A DNA stretch of 64,000 nucleotides from Halosolutus halophilus (GCF_022869805.1 NZ_CP094974.1:4712001-4776000); one strand, 5' to 3'. Counted from the stretch's first letter, positions 18,790-27,888 are shown. Numbers and translations are program-made. The notes: a model not told the origin generated them from the letters alone.

Positions 18790-19551
18790 CTACAGCGTGA
18801 TCGCCATCATCACCTCGTCGATGTACTCGTCGCCGAGTTTGTAGTGGTCCTCGCGCACTGCCTCGGTCACCCAGCCGCGATCCTCGAAGAATTCGATCGC
18901 GTCCTCGTTCGTCGACGGGACGCTCTGGTAGACCTTCTCGTGGCCGCTCGATTCGGCCCACCCGAGGGCCCGATCGAGCAGTTCGCTCCCGATTCCCATC
19001 CCGCGGTACTCCTCCAGGATGCCGACGGTGAGTTCCGCGGTGTGTGAGAGCTTCTCGAGGTTCGGGACGTGCAGGTGGGCCCAGCCGACGACCTCGTCGT
19101 CGACGGCCGCGACGAAGAACATCCGGGACTCGAACTCGTTGTGCCGGAGCAGGACGTTCTCGTGGTCGAGTTCGTCCGCGACGCTCTCGGCCTCGATGTA
19201 GGTCATCTCCTCGACGACCTGTCGCATCGCGCCGACGATGCCCGAGAGGTCCTCCTGTCTCGCCGGCCTGACCGTGACGTCTACGTCCTCGGCCGTGAAC
19301 TCCTGGCCCTCCGCCTCGATGTCGATCGCGATGCGCAGGGTGCCGTCGTCGTCCTCCCTGAGATAGCCGTCCCGCTTGAGGATCGCGACGTTGTGCTGGA
19401 ACGCACGCGAATACTGCGGATCTCCCGGCGGGTCCGCCGGGAACAGTTCCTCGCGTGCTTCCTCCCGATCGACCGCGCCGTGGGATTCGACGTACTCGTA
19501 GATCTGTTCCCGCTCGTCGCCCTCGATCGAGATCGGTTCGGTGAGTTCCAT
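18790..19551 (-). CDS. GNAT acetyltransferase with N-terminal winged-helix-like domain
   Basis: 253 residues. Residues 1-80 resemble a small winged helix (EREQIYEYVESHGAVDREEA, then FQHNVAILKRDGYLRED). The GNAT domain follows (about 90-250): VRPARQEDLSGI, then motif A TVGILEEYRGMGIGSELL, then STNEDAIEFFEDRGWV. This is a common haloarchaeal architecture; the target is unknown. Divergent from ahbAB, with a tandem 10-base repeat just ahead of its TATA-like region. Confidence 0.85.
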   Translation of the reverse strand: MELTEPISIEGDEREQIYEYVESHGAVDREEAREELFPADPPGDPQYSRAFQHNVAILKRDGYLREDDDGTLRIAIDIEAEGQEFTAEDVDVTVRPARQEDLSGIVGAMRQVVEEMTYIEAESVADELDHENVLLRHNEFESRMFFVAAVDDEVVGWAHLHVPNLEKLSHTAELTVGILEEYRGMGIGSELLDRALGWAESSGHEKVYQSVPSTNEDAIEFFEDRGWVTEAVREDHYKLGDEYIDEVMMAITL

Positions 19552-19582
19552 GCGCGCTGATAACGATACCCACAGTAATAAT

Positions 19583-19602
19583 CGTTGCAGTCCGTTGCAG
19601 TC
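19583..19602. repeat. 10-base perfect tandem repeat upstream of the GNAT gene
   Basis: CGTTGCAGTC occurs twice back to back, 32-51 bases ahead of the GNAT start at 19551 and directly upstream of its TATA-like ATTATTAC. The position fits a transcription-factor site at the BRE/upstream region. Function is inferred. Confidence 0.4.
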
Positions 19603-19711
19603 GGTTCTCCGTGGCCGCGCGTCGGGCGGCCCACCCGGAGGAACGGCTGGACCCCTGTTGTCGCCGCACTGACCCGAAAACCATACGGTGCCGTTCTCCC
19701 TAGGTCCGACA

Positions 19712-20752
19712 ATGAGCAGCCTGTCGGGGGACTGGCGCGAAGCGATCGACGACGTCGACGCCGCGATCGTCGACGGCTACCAGAGCGGGTTCCCGATCGA
19801 GGAACGTCCGTTCCGTCGCGTCGGCGCGGAACTCGGAATCGACGAGTCTGCCGCCCTCGATCGCGTCCGAACGCTCTCGGACCGGGGGATCTTCCGCCGG
19901 TTCGGGGCCGTCCTCAACCCGCCGGTGATCGGGTCGTCGACGCTCGCCGCGGTGCAGGCCCCGGACGATCGATTCGACGAGGTCGCCGCGATCGTCAACG
20001 AGTATCGGCAGGTCAACCACAACTACGCCCGCGACCACGAGTGGAACATGTGGTTCGTCGTCACGGCCGGATCGCGCGAGCGGCGCGACGAGATCCTCGC
20101 GGAGATCGAGTCTCGAACCGGCTGTGACGTGCTGAACCTGCCGATGCTGACCGACTACTACATCGACCTCGAGTTCCCCGTGGTCAACGCCGATCGGTTC
20201 GCGCGGGAATCGCTGTGCGAGGGGACCGATTCGTCCGCGACGCACATTAGCGAGGAGGCCGCGGGCGACCTCTCGGCGTTCGAGGCCGACCTCCTGCTCG
20301 CGATCCAGGACGGATTCCCGCTTTCGCGGACGCCGTACGGCGACGTGGCCGATCGGATCGGGACCGACGTGGACGACGTGCTCGCCGGCGTCGAACGGCT
20401 CCGGAACGACGGCTGTATCAAGCGCATCGGCTGCATCGTCAACCACGTCGTCACCGGGTTCGACGCGAACTGCATGGTCGTCTGGGACGTGCCGGACGAG
20501 CACCTCGACGCGTGGGGCGAGCGCGCGGGTTCGCTGCCGTACGTCACGCTCTGTTATCACCGGCCGCGCCGTCCCGACCAGGAGTGGCCGTACAACCTGT
20601 TCACGATGATCCACGGCCGCGACCCCGCGGCCGTCGACGAGAAGATCGACGAACTGGGCGCCGACTACCTTCCCGTCGATCACGAGCGACTCTACTCGAC
20701 CGAGACGCTGAAACAGACCGGCGCGCGGTACGAGGAACTGGTCGGCCGCTGA
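19712..20752 (+). CDS. ahbAB: Siroheme decarboxylase, AhbA-AhbB type in one chain
   Basis: 346 residues made of two tandem Lrp/AsnC-like units, each a winged helix plus an alpha-beta domain: unit 1 about residues 8-165 (AIVDGYQSGFPIEERPF, GIFRRFGAVLNPPVIG) and unit 2 about 190-346 (LLLAIQDGFPLSRTPY, CIKRIGCIVNHVVTGF, YHRPRRPDQEWPYNLFTMIHG). This is the AhbA/AhbB (NirD/L-like) enzyme that decarboxylates siroheme to didecarboxysiroheme in the alternative heme pathway of archaea. His and Arg in CYHRPRR are the likely active-site residues. The separate subunits of many organisms are fused here. ATG at 19712 (MSSLSGDWR) chosen over one 24 bases upstream. Confidence 0.85.
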   Translation: MSSLSGDWREAIDDVDAAIVDGYQSGFPIEERPFRRVGAELGIDESAALDRVRTLSDRGIFRRFGAVLNPPVIGSSTLAAVQAPDDRFDEVAAIVNEYRQVNHNYARDHEWNMWFVVTAGSRERRDEILAEIESRTGCDVLNLPMLTDYYIDLEFPVVNADRFARESLCEGTDSSATHISEEAAGDLSAFEADLLLAIQDGFPLSRTPYGDVADRIGTDVDDVLAGVERLRNDGCIKRIGCIVNHVVTGFDANCMVVWDVPDEHLDAWGERAGSLPYVTLCYHRPRRPDQEWPYNLFTMIHGRDPAAVDEKIDELGADYLPVDHERLYSTETLKQTGARYEELVGR

Positions 20753-20834
20753 CTCGATCGCGAAGGTCGGTGCTCGACGAAGCCGGGTTCCGGGGTGACG
20801 AACACTTATCGGACCCGATATCGTCGTCCGGCGT

Positions 20835-22193
20835 GTGACCGACGCGACGACCACGGAGTCCCCTGCCGACGCCTATCGCGGCGATCCGACCCGGGGCAAA
20901 CTCCTCGAAATCGCGACGTACTACCTGTTCATCGGTATCGTCGGGTTCGGCGGGCCGCTGGTCCACATCGCGATGATGGAAGACGACCTCGTCGGCGAGG
21001 GCAGTCGCGAGTGGACCGACGAGTCGACGTTCATGGAAGGGCTCGCGATCTGTAACATGCTTCCCGGCCCCGCCTCGACGCAACTCGGGATCTTCATGGG
21101 CTGGATTTACGCCGGGAATCCGGGAGCGATCGTCGCCGGCTTCTTCTTCATGCTCCCGACGTTCGTCATCGTCGTCTTCTTCTCGTGGCTCTACTTCGCC
21201 TACCAGGAACTGCCGTCGGTTGAGGCGCTGTTTTACGGCATCAATCCGGTCGTGATCGGGTTGATCGTCGGTGCGTCGTGGTCGATGGCCCAGAGCGCCT
21301 TCGCGGAGGGACGGCGCGACCTCGAGTTCGAACTCGGCGACGAGACGTGGACGATCGACTACCTGCTGGTGGCACTGCTCGCCGCCGCGGTCGTCGCGAC
21401 CGCCACGCTCGGCACGAATCCGGTCGTCCAGTTCGTGGTCGCCGGCGCGATCGCGGTCGCGATCTACCGCTCGACGTGGGTTCGGGAACACTGGCGTCGC
21501 GTCTCGCTGTGGACGATCGGCGGGGTAGTCGCCGGCATCGCGTTCGCGCTCCGGGACCGGCTGTTCGACCTCCTCGGCCCGGCGACGCGGCGGACTATCG
21601 AGACGAGCCCGCTGTGGAGCGTCTTGCTCGCGATATGGGCCAATCCGTGGGTACAGTTGTTCGCGTTCATGGTCTACACCGGCTCGTTCATCTACGGCGG
21701 CGGACTCGTCCTCATCCCGTTCATCGAACTCTACGTCGTCGGCGAGTTCGGCTGGATGACCGGTCGCGAGTTCGTCGACGGGATCGCGATCGGACAGCTC
21801 TCGCCCGGCCCCGTCGTGATGACGACCGCGTTCGTCGGCTACAAGCTCATGCTCGACACCTACGGGCTGGTTTCGATCGCCGTCGTCGGCGCGTTCGTCG
21901 CGATGGTCGGCGCGTTCGGCCCGTCGTTCGCGTTCATCATGGGCTTCTTCCCGTACTTCGCGCGGGTTCGGGAGAACGACGTCATCCAATCGGCCCTCGT
22001 CGGCGTCAACGCCGCGGTCGTCGGCGCGATCCTCGGCGCGACCGTGACCCTCGCCGCGGAGTCGTTCGTGGATACGTTTACCGTCCTGCTCGCCATCGTG
22101 ACCTGTCTGCTCTTCGTCCGCGGGGTTCACGCGGCGTACCTCATCGTCGGCGGTGGCGGGGTCGGGATGGCGTGGTTCGTCCTCGCGCTGTGA
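20835..22193 (+). CDS. chrA: Chromate transporter family (ChrA) membrane protein
   Basis: 452 residues with two homologous CHR halves. Half 1 has IGFGGPLVHIAMMEDD, ICNMLPGPASTQLGIFMGW and several helices; half 2 has YTGSFIYGGGLVLIPFIE, AIGQLSPGPVVMTTAFVGY. The duplicated GFGGP/YGGG and LPGPA/SPGPV motifs are diagnostic. It would export chromate or sulfate-like anions; the actual substrate is not shown by sequence. GTG start at 20835, with CTTATC about 26 bases upstream, which fits a leaderless transcript. Confidence 0.92.
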   Translation: MTDATTTESPADAYRGDPTRGKLLEIATYYLFIGIVGFGGPLVHIAMMEDDLVGEGSREWTDESTFMEGLAICNMLPGPASTQLGIFMGWIYAGNPGAIVAGFFFMLPTFVIVVFFSWLYFAYQELPSVEALFYGINPVVIGLIVGASWSMAQSAFAEGRRDLEFELGDETWTIDYLLVALLAAAVVATATLGTNPVVQFVVAGAIAVAIYRSTWVREHWRRVSLWTIGGVVAGIAFALRDRLFDLLGPATRRTIETSPLWSVLLAIWANPWVQLFAFMVYTGSFIYGGGLVLIPFIELYVVGEFGWMTGREFVDGIAIGQLSPGPVVMTTAFVGYKLMLDTYGLVSIAVVGAFVAMVGAFGPSFAFIMGFFPYFARVRENDVIQSALVGVNAAVVGAILGATVTLAAESFVDTFTVLLAIVTCLLFVRGVHAAYLIVGGGGVGMAWFVLAL

Positions 22194-22279
22194 ATGCAGG
22201 TCGGGATCCACGTCCCGATCGAGCGAGGTCCGACCGACGATCGGCGCTCACTCGAGCGAGCGTCGCGACTCGGCCGGCA

Positions 22280-25200
22280 TCACTCGATCGCCGCGTCGAC
22301 GAGTTCGATCGGCGTGGGCGGCTCCTTGGCCGCTCCGGGGCGGTTCTCGAGTTGCGTCCGGCAGGACGCGCCGGGGGCGACGACCCGCTCGCCGTCGCTG
22401 TCGTCCACCTGGTCGTAGAGAATCCCGGCGATCGCGTCGCTCATCGAGGCGTGTTCGGTCTCGTAGCCGAAGCTCCCGGCCATCCCGCAACAGCCCGAAT
22501 CGAGCGGATCGACCGCGTAGCCGGCCCGCCGGAGGACGCCGACGGCGTGGTGGTCCTTCCGGGTCGCCTTCTGGTGGCAGTGGCCGTGGTAGGTCAGGCC
22601 CGGCCCGCTCTCGGGGTCGCGGGCGAACGCGATCGATTCGTCCAGGCGGAACGCGTCGAGATACTCGCAGACGCCGTAGGTCGCGTTCGCGACCCGATCG
22701 ACGGCCTCGCCGGTGAGCAGGTCGCGATAGTCCGACTGGAACATGACCGCGTCGGAGGGTTCGATCACGACCACGTCCCGGCCGTTCTCGACGAGCGGGT
22801 CGAGCACCCGGACGTTCTCCCGGGCGGTCTCGCGTGCCGTCTCGAGGAACCCCTTCGAGAACGCCGGACGGCCGGTGTCGCCGAGTTCGTCGGGGACCGT
22901 CACGTGGACGTTCGCCGCCTCGAGCACGCGGACGGCCGCTTTTCCCGCTTCGGGGTGGCTGTAGTTGGTGTAGGTGTCGGGATACAGAACGACCCGGCGA
23001 TCGGCTTCGTCGGGATCGACTTGTGCGCCGCCGCGGTACTCGAACCAGTCCCGGAACGTGGTCGCGTAGAACGTCGGTAGCGGACGATCCGAGGCGATGC
23101 CGACGGTCGCGTCGAGCAGCGTGCGAGCGCCCGGGAGTTTCGGGAGGACGTTCGAGAGCGGCGCGAGTTGGGATCCCCACCTCGAGAGGGTCGCGACGTT
23201 GGCGAAGAGTCGATCGCGCAGCGTCGACCCGTTGCGCTGGTGGTACTCGTGGGTCACTTCGGCCTTGAGCTTCGCCATGTCGACCTCGCTCGGACAGTCG
23301 ATGGCACAGCCCTTGCAGCCGATACACAGCCCCATCACCTCCTCGATAAACTCGTCGGAGAACGCCTCGTCTGGATCCAGGTCGCCGCTCATCGCCTGCC
23401 GGAGTGCGTTCGCCCGGCCGCGGGTGGCCGTGATCTCCTCGCGACTCGCGCGGAAGGTCGGACACATCACGCCGCCGGTCGTCGACTGCTCGCCCCGGCA
23501 GCCGCCACAGCCGTGACAGAGTTCGACCATCCCCTGCATCCCGTTGTCGTTGTCCCACTCGAGTTCGGGTTCGAAACCGGTCTCGAACTCGTAGTCGGGA
23601 TCGAACCGCAGGTGCTCGCGTAGGTCCGTGGGATCGTCATCCCGGAAGACGACCTGTCCGGGGTTCAGGAGCCAGTCGGGGTCGAACGCCGACTTGAGGT
23701 CCTGGAAGGTCTCCCAGAGCCGATCGCCGTACAGCTTCCGGTTCCACTGGGTACGAGCGCGGCCGTCGCCGTGTTCCCCGGAGACCGAGCCCCCGAGTTC
23801 GACGACGAGGTCGGTCACATCGTCCGCGATGCCGTGCAGTTGCTCGAGGCCAACGTCCGTCTTCGTGTTGACGAGCGGCCGGACGTGGAGGACGCCGGGG
23901 CCGGCGTGGGCGTAGAAGCTCGCGTAGGTGCCGTGTTCCTCGAGAATTTCTTCGAACCGCTCGACGAACTCCGGGAGTTTTGCGGGCGGGATCGCCGTAT
24001 CCTCGATGAACGAGATGTGCTTCTCGTCGGTCGTTCGCGAGAGCAGGATCGGGAGCCCGGACTTGCGGAGTTTCCAGAGTTTGGCGCGCTCGTCCTTCTC
24101 GTAGGCTTCGAGCGCGTCGATCGCCAGCCGCTCGGCATCGTCTTCGCGCGGGCGCTGTCCGTGCGAATGGTCAGAGGGACTTCGTCCCTCGCTACTCGCC
24201 GACGCGGTTGCGGCGGGCGCACCCTCGGGAGTGACGGCCGGACAGCGATCGGCCAGCAGGCCGGCGACCTGGTCGCGGCCGTGGTCGCCGTCGTCGGCGT
24301 AGAACTCCACGAGGAGGACGGCGTTCGTCCCCTCGGGAAGCATCCCGGTGACGGGGCCGAACTCCGCGGTATCGCGTGCGAGGTCGATCAACACGTCGTC
24401 TAGCACTTCGACCGCCGCGGGGTCGTGTTCGAGGATCGGTTCGACGTCTTCCATCGCCTCGTGGAGGTCCCGGTAACAGAGCAGCGACACGGCCTTGGTC
24501 TCGGGAATCGGTTCGAGCGACACCGTGGCCTCGGTGACGATCGCGAGCGTCCCCTCGCTGCCCGCGAGGAGCCGTGCGAGGTTGACCGTGCCCGGCTCAC
24601 CGCCGGCTTCGGCACCGCCTTCGGTTCGCGACGACTCCGCCGTCGCGCTCTCCTCGCCGCCCGGCAACGCCGCGCCACGGGCCTCCGCGACGAGCCGATC
24701 GAGGTTGTATCCCGACACGTTTCGCTTGAGATCGGGGTAGGTCTCCGCGATGACGTCGGCGTCCTCTTCGAGAATCCGTTCGACTTCGGCGTAGATCCGG
24801 CCTTCGAGGTCGCCGTCCGGATCGGCCCGTTCGGCGATTTCGTCGAGCGTGACCGCGCCGAACGTCGTCACCGTGCCGTCGGCGAGCACGGCCTCGACTT
24901 CCTCGACGTAGGCGTCGGTCTTGCCGTACACGAGCGAGTGCGACCCGGTCGAGTTGTTCCCGATCGCGCCGCCGATCGCGCTCTTGTCGCCCCAGGCGGG
25001 GTCGGGCGCGAACTTGAGATCGTGCGGGACGAGGGCCTCGTTCAGCGTCCCGAGGATCGTCCCCGGCTGGACCGTCGCCGTTCGAGCGTCGGGATCGATC
25101 GAGCGGATCTCGTTCATGTGTCGCGTGAAATCGAGTACGACGGCCCGATTGACCGTCTGACCGGCGAGACTCGTCCCGCCACCCCGCGGGAGAACCGGAA

Positions 25201-25456
25201 GCCCCCGGGCGGCGCAGTACTCGACGATCCCGACGACGTCGGCCGTCGACTCGGGGAAGGCGACCGCGATCGGGGTCACCTCGTAGGCGCTCGCGTCCGT
25301 CGCGTACAGTTCGCGCGAGTAGGTGTCGGCACGCACGGTGCACTCGACGAGCTCCGCCAGGTCCGCGACGAGCGCCGGCCGATCGACGCCCTCGCTCCGG
25401 TAGTCGTAGTTCGCACGCCGGTCGGCAGCCGGGTCAGCGCTCCGCTCCGTGGCCAT
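22280..25456 (-). CDS. FAD-linked D-2-hydroxyacid (D-lactate-type) dehydrogenase with Fe-S and CCG domains
   Basis: 1058 residues. An FAD-binding PCMH-type domain (LPRGGGTSLAGQ at 90-100) and an FAD-oxidase C-terminal domain are followed by iron-sulfur motifs CHGCGGC (about 647) and CIGCKGCAIDC (about 715), then cysteine-rich GHCHQKA and SGCCGMAGSFGYE (about 995), as in glycolate oxidase GlcD-GlcF fusions. It should oxidise a D-2-hydroxyacid such as D-lactate or glycolate and pass electrons to the respiratory chain. Two Glu/Ser/Gly-rich inserts (near residues 275 and 425) break the flavin domain; the second is coded by a perfect palindrome. ATG at 25456. Confidence 0.9.
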   Translation of the reverse strand: MATERSADPAADRRANYDYRSEGVDRPALVADLAELVECTVRADTYSRELYATDASAYEVTPIAVAFPESTADVVGIVEYCAARGLPVLPRGGGTSLAGQTVNRAVVLDFTRHMNEIRSIDPDARTATVQPGTILGTLNEALVPHDLKFAPDPAWGDKSAIGGAIGNNSTGSHSLVYGKTDAYVEEVEAVLADGTVTTFGAVTLDEIAERADPDGDLEGRIYAEVERILEEDADVIAETYPDLKRNVSGYNLDRLVAEARGAALPGGEESATAESSRTEGGAEAGGEPGTVNLARLLAGSEGTLAIVTEATVSLEPIPETKAVSLLCYRDLHEAMEDVEPILEHDPAAVEVLDDVLIDLARDTAEFGPVTGMLPEGTNAVLLVEFYADDGDHGRDQVAGLLADRCPAVTPEGAPAATASASSEGRSPSDHSHGQRPREDDAERLAIDALEAYEKDERAKLWKLRKSGLPILLSRTTDEKHISFIEDTAIPPAKLPEFVERFEEILEEHGTYASFYAHAGPGVLHVRPLVNTKTDVGLEQLHGIADDVTDLVVELGGSVSGEHGDGRARTQWNRKLYGDRLWETFQDLKSAFDPDWLLNPGQVVFRDDDPTDLREHLRFDPDYEFETGFEPELEWDNDNGMQGMVELCHGCGGCRGEQSTTGGVMCPTFRASREEITATRGRANALRQAMSGDLDPDEAFSDEFIEEVMGLCIGCKGCAIDCPSEVDMAKLKAEVTHEYHQRNGSTLRDRLFANVATLSRWGSQLAPLSNVLPKLPGARTLLDATVGIASDRPLPTFYATTFRDWFEYRGGAQVDPDEADRRVVLYPDTYTNYSHPEAGKAAVRVLEAANVHVTVPDELGDTGRPAFSKGFLETARETARENVRVLDPLVENGRDVVVIEPSDAVMFQSDYRDLLTGEAVDRVANATYGVCEYLDAFRLDESIAFARDPESGPGLTYHGHCHQKATRKDHHAVGVLRRAGYAVDPLDSGCCGMAGSFGYETEHASMSDAIAGILYDQVDDSDGERVVAPGASCRTQLENRPGAAKEPPTPIELVDAAIE
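24174..24190. repeat. In-frame palindrome inside the dehydrogenase gene
   Basis: GAGGGAC-TTC-GTCCCTC, 7-base perfect arms with a 3-base loop, in the stretch coding the Ser/Ala/Glu-rich insert near residue 425. Same design (3-base loop, in frame, in a surface insert) as the palindromes in nadB, the TrpD-like gene and the thioesterase at 41.5 kb. Confidence 0.65.
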
Positions 25457-26253
25457 ACCTGAACCTTTCCGCTGAACGGCTTAAACGGTCGGCATTGTCG
25501 ACGGGCCGGTCCGCGACACCCGAAACTGTCCGTTCGCCGGCACCGGCTTCCGAGCGATCGGTCGGAGAACGAGACTCGATGAGCGCGATCGACCGGGCGG
25601 CGGCTCTCGGATCGCCCGATCGGCACGTGGCGATTCGGCAGCGAGGGGGAGTGATCGAGGGGCAGCGAGGGGGAGTGATCGAGGTGAAAAGTGGCCCCGT
25701 CGTTTTTCCCACGTGCGCCCCCGGGGCCGCCGTCCGGATCCCCGGACGGTACCTGTCCGTAGGCGACGACTCCATACGAACTGAGCGCCTAACTGGTTGG
25801 GTTCGGACGCCGTCCCTCGCTCACCCCCGATCGCTCTCGAAAAAGCGAGCGGCGATCAGCGACAAATAGCTAACCAGAAAATTATACCTGTGTATACGAT
25901 ATGTTCGAACAGTGTTCGATATCGACGATCCCTATCGATTCGGTCGAAATAGGTGGCTGTATGCTTCAACACTGGTCATCTGGGATGGAGTTCCTCGATC
26001 GTCTCTGGACTTGACCGATGAGATTGCTGCCGCCGAAAACACGATCCTGGGCGACTATTTCGGAATTCTATCGATATCGGCTGAATTCGAAGACCGATCG
26101 CGAAAAATACCATCCTACTGATCATTTGGGCCACTAGTTCGATAGCTATTATCTCTCGGATCGACGGCTCCGCCGGCCACGATGGCTCGTGAGCGCGGTC
26201 TCCCGTTCGGTACGATCGCTGCGGGCGGTCGGCACGCCCGCTCTCCGGTCGCG
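25457..26253. other. Gene-free region with a tandem duplication
   Basis: Upstream of the dehydrogenase and downstream of the PaaG-like gene. It holds a perfect 24-base tandem duplication (25637-25684) and, from about 25850 to 26150, a clearly A+T-richer stretch with no convincing gene. A short open frame at 25912-26121 has no start context and no recognisable family. Confidence 0.5.
25637..25684. repeat. Perfect 24-base tandem duplication
   Basis: The unit starts GGCAGCGAGGGGGAGTG and ends ATCGAGG; two exact copies run 25637-25660 and 25661-25684. It lies about 180-230 bases upstream of the dehydrogenase start. It may be slippage-derived or a doubled binding site. Confidence 0.85.
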
Positions 26254-27018
26254 TCACTCGAACGTCGGGGATCGACCCTCGAGAAACGCCTCGACGCCCG
26301 TTTCGTGGGCGTCCGTTCCGTACGCGAGCGACTGGAGGTGCGCTTCGCGCTCGAGTCCGTCCCGCCACGATCGCCCGAGATTGTCGTGGATCGCCCGCTT
26401 TGCGAGCCCGATGTTCTCCGTCGGCTGCGCCGCGAGCGTCTCGAGGAGGTCGTCGACGCGGTCGTCGAGTTCGTCGTCGGGAACCGTTTCGTTGACGATG
26501 CCCAGCCGTTCGGCTTCCGCGGCGTCGACGAGTCGGCCGGTGAACGCGAGTTCCTTCGCCTCCCGCAACCCGACGAGTCGCGGCAGCGTCACCGTTCCAC
26601 CCAGGTCGGGAACGAGCCCGACGTTGACGAACGACGCACCGAACCGGGCCGATTCGCCGGCGTAGGCGAAGTCCGCGGCGGCGACGAGCGAGAGCCCCGC
26701 GCCGACGGCGTCGCCGTCGACGCTCGCCACGATCGGGACGGGACTCCGCAGCGCCCATTCCGCGACGCGGCCGAGCGTGGTGCGGACGCGATCGTACGCT
26801 TCCTTCGGCGTCTCCTCGCGCTCGGCCATCGCCTCGATGTCGCCGCCGGCGCTGAACGCCTCGCCCTCTCCCGCGAGGACGACGGCGTCGAGTTCGGTCG
26901 GATCGAGATCGGCGAGCGCGTCCGCGAGTTCGCGCGCGACTTCCGCGGTGAACGCGTTTCGAACGTCGGGTCGATCGAACGTGAGGTACCGGACGGCGTC
27001 CGCGTCGTGGACGTGCAT
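26254..27018 (-). CDS. paaG: Enoyl-CoA hydratase/isomerase family, PaaG-like
   Basis: 254 residues of the crotonase fold. The oxyanion-hole sequences FSAGGDIEAM and GDAVGAGLSLVAAAD are present. The two catalytic Glu residues of true hydratases are missing (Ser and Phe in their places); instead FVNVGLVPDLGGTVTLPRL carries the Asp typical of PaaG, the 1,2-epoxyphenylacetyl-CoA isomerase that makes oxepin-CoA. The MaoC gene lies 123 bases upstream on the same strand, matching the next pathway step. An upstream GTG at 27063 is possible, but the ATG at 27018 fits the fold. PaaG is inferred from motif plus context; other crotonase isomerases are possible. Confidence 0.72.
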   Translation of the reverse strand: MHVHDADAVRYLTFDRPDVRNAFTAEVARELADALADLDPTELDAVVLAGEGEAFSAGGDIEAMAEREETPKEAYDRVRTTLGRVAEWALRSPVPIVASVDGDAVGAGLSLVAAADFAYAGESARFGASFVNVGLVPDLGGTVTLPRLVGLREAKELAFTGRLVDAAEAERLGIVNETVPDDELDDRVDDLLETLAAQPTENIGLAKRAIHDNLGRSWRDGLEREAHLQSLAYGTDAHETGVEAFLEGRSPTFE

Positions 27019-27141
27019 GCGGTACCGTGCGTCGGCGGTCGACTTCAACGTCCGTGTGGTCACCCGATCGGCCGTGCGGTCGAGCGCGATCGGTACCGCC
27101 CGTATCCGTCGATCCAGGTTCGCCGCCGATCGGCGGTCAGA

Positions 27142-27600
27142 TCACTCCTTGCGATGAATGAGGAACTTCATGTCGCCCTGGAAGACGACGGTGCCGTCCT
27201 GGTTGGTCATTTCGGTGTCGAGGACGACGATTCCGGCGTCGTCGTGATCGACGTCGTTCTTCTCGCTGACGACCATCTCGAGCGAGATCGTATCTCCGAT
27301 GTAGACGGGGTTCGGAATGTCCATGTAGTTCATTCCGAGGAAGGCGTAGGCCGTGCGCTCGACGATTCCCGATCGGTAGACGAAGCCCGTCGCGTGGACG
27401 AACGTCATCGGGCCGTGGGCGATTCGGCCGTCGAACGGGCCGTCCTCGGCGTACTCCTTGTTGGTGTGTAACTCCGTCCAGTCGCCGGCCAGCGCCGAGT
27501 GCATGACGAAGTCGGTCTCCGTGACGGTGCGACCGACGCTCTGGAACTCCTGGCCCTCTTCGAAGTCCTCGAAGTAATGCGGCTCGTAACTGTATGCCAT
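27142..27600 (-). CDS. MaoC-like (R)-specific hydratase, candidate oxepin-CoA hydrolase
   Basis: 152 residues, hot-dog fold. The hydratase-2 motif appears as LAGDWTELHTN with catalytic Asp and His, followed by RIAHGPMTFVHATGF and YMDIPNPVYIGDTISLEMVV. In bacteria the MaoC domain of PaaZ hydrolyses oxepin-CoA to open the ring; here such a domain stands alone beside the PaaG-like gene. The aldehyde-dehydrogenase half of PaaZ would then be a separate protein. A general (R)-enoyl-CoA hydratase is the alternative. The eight bases ATGGTGGT found in the liv promoter also lie 15-22 bases upstream of this start. Confidence 0.78.
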   Translation of the reverse strand: MAYSYEPHYFEDFEEGQEFQSVGRTVTETDFVMHSALAGDWTELHTNKEYAEDGPFDGRIAHGPMTFVHATGFVYRSGIVERTAYAFLGMNYMDIPNPVYIGDTISLEMVVSEKNDVDHDDAGIVVLDTEMTNQDGTVVFQGDMKFLIHRKE

Positions 27601-27888
27601 ATGTAGACATCCTAACCACCATACAAATAGTTTACCTCGAATACGTCAACGGGACACGCATCGTGCGATTGATACCGGAACGACCCTCGTGACCGCCCCC
27701 GTTCGCGATCGGGTTCACCGACGGGGCGTTCGTCACGGTCTCCGCTATCGAGAGCCGACCCGGTAGCGAGAGGGCGACGGGCGTCGCTCACCGACGGCGT
27801 CCGTCGTCTTCAGTCCCGCGGCGGTCGGTGGGACGATCGACGCGCCGTCGAGGCCGGCGCGATCGACGTCGGTAGCCGGTCGCGGCCG

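Noticed and set aside
20601-22211. Long minus-strand open frame opposite the chromate transporter
   Set aside because: Highly charged, repetitive composition and no start context; antisense shadow of a membrane protein gene.
25637-25684. CRISPR-like repeat
   Set aside because: Only two directly adjacent units with no spacer; no cas genes anywhere in the window.
25912-26121. 69-codon open frame in the A+T-rich gap
   Set aside because: No TATA box, ribosome site or recognisable family; composition fits chance in A+T-rich DNA.
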